In this document: piece by piece, positions 25,101-28,100 of the stretch
How positions within the stretch are numbered: the stretch's first letter is position 1
Layout of the letters: each line of letters opens with the position of its first letter
Source of the DNA: Bactericera cockerelli
Taxonomy: Eukaryota; Arthropoda; Insecta; Hemiptera; Triozidae
DNA length: 64,000 nucleotides
Assembly (NCBI GenBank): GCA_024516035.1
Contig: CM044956.1
Span: forward strand, 4,728,583-4,792,582
Direction: 5' to 3'
Translations under genes and position numbers: made by a program
Notes under the pieces: model-generated
Told to the model about the DNA's origin: nothing
Databases searched by the model: none
The model's input: only the letters and a program-made list of their open reading frames with translations

Positions 25101-28100
25101 CCAAAAAGTTCAAGATATCAAAAAAATTATCAGAATAGACCCCTATTATTTTTTTAATCCGAGAAAATGTTGTTCTCTAACTTTTTTGTATCTTTAACCA
25201 ATTCAAAGAAGCGGCATTTGCGGCCAATATTTGCGGCCCTGCGGCCGCATCTTGCGGCCGATTTCAACCAAAAGTTTCGTGGTTTGTCTGGTGTATAAAA
25301 CTAATTTGCATACCAAATTTCAAGTCTCTAGCTCTTACCGTTCTCGAGATATCCTGTTTACACACACACACACAGACAGACGCACGGACCAATGGCTGAA
25401 AACAACTTTTTTGGTATCCTGAGGCTATGATTCGTCCAGAAATGTGAAAAACTGGGTAGGTCAAATTTTCGACGAATACAATACCTACTTTCCTTATTAT
25501 AGGATAAGGAAAGTAAAAAAGAGAATGAAGCTAATGTCCTGCCTAAAGGGCGGGGTTATTGTCTGTGGCGATCTCTTCCACCCAACTCTTCCAGTATCTA
25601 CTACAAAAAAGTTCGAGTTATATTTTTGTTAGTTAAAACTTGGCCCTTTTTTCAGCGGTAGTTTTTTTTGGGGGTCGGCATAATGCATCTGTTTTTTTTT
25701 TCGTTTCGAACCTGCGACCTGTCGTAACTCAGCCGGGACATGACAAGTTCTCCTCCCATTTGGGATTTTTACCACATAATAATACGTTTTGGGCTTGGTA
25801 TTTTTACAAGTAGAGCTGTTGGCTACTAAAGCACTTTGTCACTGCGACCATAGCGTGTAGAATTAAGAAGTGTGGAAACCACCCCCCGTCGGCCTACATC
25901 GTGGCGTCCTCAGCGCTAGTATCGCAAAGGAGTCTCCTCTCCTCGTCCCTCACAAAATTTCTTCCCGTATCAAATGTAAATATAAACATAAATATAATAT
26001 CATAAATATGTAAACATAAATAGACCGCGAGAAATATTCTACTCCTTTGCGATGGTGTCGCGCTATGTGGCGTTTCCATGCAACTTAAATCTACACGCTA
26101 TGCTGCGACCTTAAATAGGTCTTTTTTGACATTATGTCTTGGGCTCACTGCTGGAATAATGCGACTTTAATAGTCCTAATAAGGAAATTTAACCTCGCTT
26201 TTTCAGGAAAAAGTATCCCTCCGATGTAAGGCCCTACAGATGTTCGGTCAGCTCACAACATTCCATATTACTTCCGAGAAGGAATCACTGAGAGAGCAGC
26301 TACTGGGCAATCTTGTGTGCTTCCTCGTGTATATCAATGAGACCAACTCCGAGGTAAGATAATATCTTTTATATTAGGTGGTAGAAAATGAGGGTTAGGT
26401 GGTAGAAAATGCTTTGAGCATTAAGCTCGCCTGGTGGTTACCTTCCACTTGTATATCAATGAGACCAACTCCGAGGTAAGATAATATCTTTTATATTAGG
26501 TGGTAGAAAATGAGGGTTAGGTGGTAGAAAATGAATTTTAGACAATTTCGACTACCCATATGATGGTTCAAGAAAATATCTACCATAACTTTTTAATTTC
26601 ATTAAAAATCGAAGTTTTTCTTGCACATTTAGTTTTTCTATTTAATTTTACGTCTCTTTGATTGCCAATATTCAGGGTGTTACAAAAAAATTATGTCTCA
26701 CCCTGTACAACACTTTAGTTTTGTTTTTCGATATGACTAACAGAAAATGTGTAAAATTAGGCGAGAATTATTAATCCCAAATAAAAAATTGAAAAAGTCG
26801 GTTTTAAAAAAAATCAAGTCATTTTTCAAGTTTTGTTTTTCGATATGACTAAAAACAATTATCACATCGACCTCTATTTAGATCTATTGTGACCAGTTAA
26901 TTCTAATTCTGATGTACGACTGTACGTCCTGATTTAAAGTATTCAGGACGGGGGTTTTACCCTCCATTCGCTGGGAATCGTAAGAGCTACCCACATTAAC
27001 TTCGCCCAGCCTGGGTAGGGCCGGAAATGAAACGGAAATGTTTGGATGGAACAGAATTTTCGTCGAAAAGCCTGCCCCAACCGGGGATCGAACTCGGGAT
27101 GTCTGGACTACGGGCAGTAGGCACAACCATTACGCCACGAAGGCTGGCCAAGGCTACTTTACTTTACTACGAATTTAACGTTCGACATTTTTTTTCACAG
27201 AAATTGGTCATATTTTTCACAGAAACATATAACACAGAAATTAGAAACATTGTATGAAAACATAATTATAGGAAAACATAATAATATCAAAAGGTTGGGT
27301 GGAAGAGATTGCCACAGGCAATAACCCCGCCCTTTTTTTACTTATTTATTTTGTCATTTGTTTGTTTGTTTTTTTCTTTTCTTAAGTTTATACTGTTACC
27401 TGTACTTTGTCCTCCTAATAAAGCTTAAAAAAAAAAAAAAAAAATACCAATACCCCCCTCATAGGGGGAGGCCCATGCTTCATAGGGGTGACAGAGGGCT
27501 ATATTATTATTTTATTTTTCACAGGTGGCCCACACGTGTCGGGCGACGCTGTTCCAATCCGTGCAACTCCTGGACAGCGAGTCCCTCGTCGAGACGGTGA
27601 AGAAATACATCGCGGAAGACTTGAGCAGTGCCAGCACCGCCTACTATGACTTCCTCAGTGATCTGACCGGGAGCTTGGTGAGTAGCGTGCCTGACACCGT
27701 TCACACGCTACTCATGACGGGGCTCAACTATAGCAAGAGCTCGCAGGCCTTTGTGCGGGCCAATGCTGCCTTATTTATCGGTAAGTTAGTTAGTTATCAT
27801 ATTTCTGTTAATCACTTCAATGATGTCACAATAGCTTAAACTCACTTTACTAAATTTACGCTGAAACCGAGAATTGAACCACCGACCTCCAGGTTAGAAG
27901 TTCGCCGCCTTGTCTATCAAGCAACTGTGAGGTCGGTTTGATCGGTAAGTGCACTGGTAGTCAAGTGGTTAACGCGCTAGTCTGGTGATCCAGGTAGCGT
28001 AAGAAGGCGTTAGTTCGAATCCCACTCAGTGCATGAATTTTTCCTCATTAATTTGAGTTTGTGACCACACAATAATAAGACTCTGAGGGTTAGGTGGTAG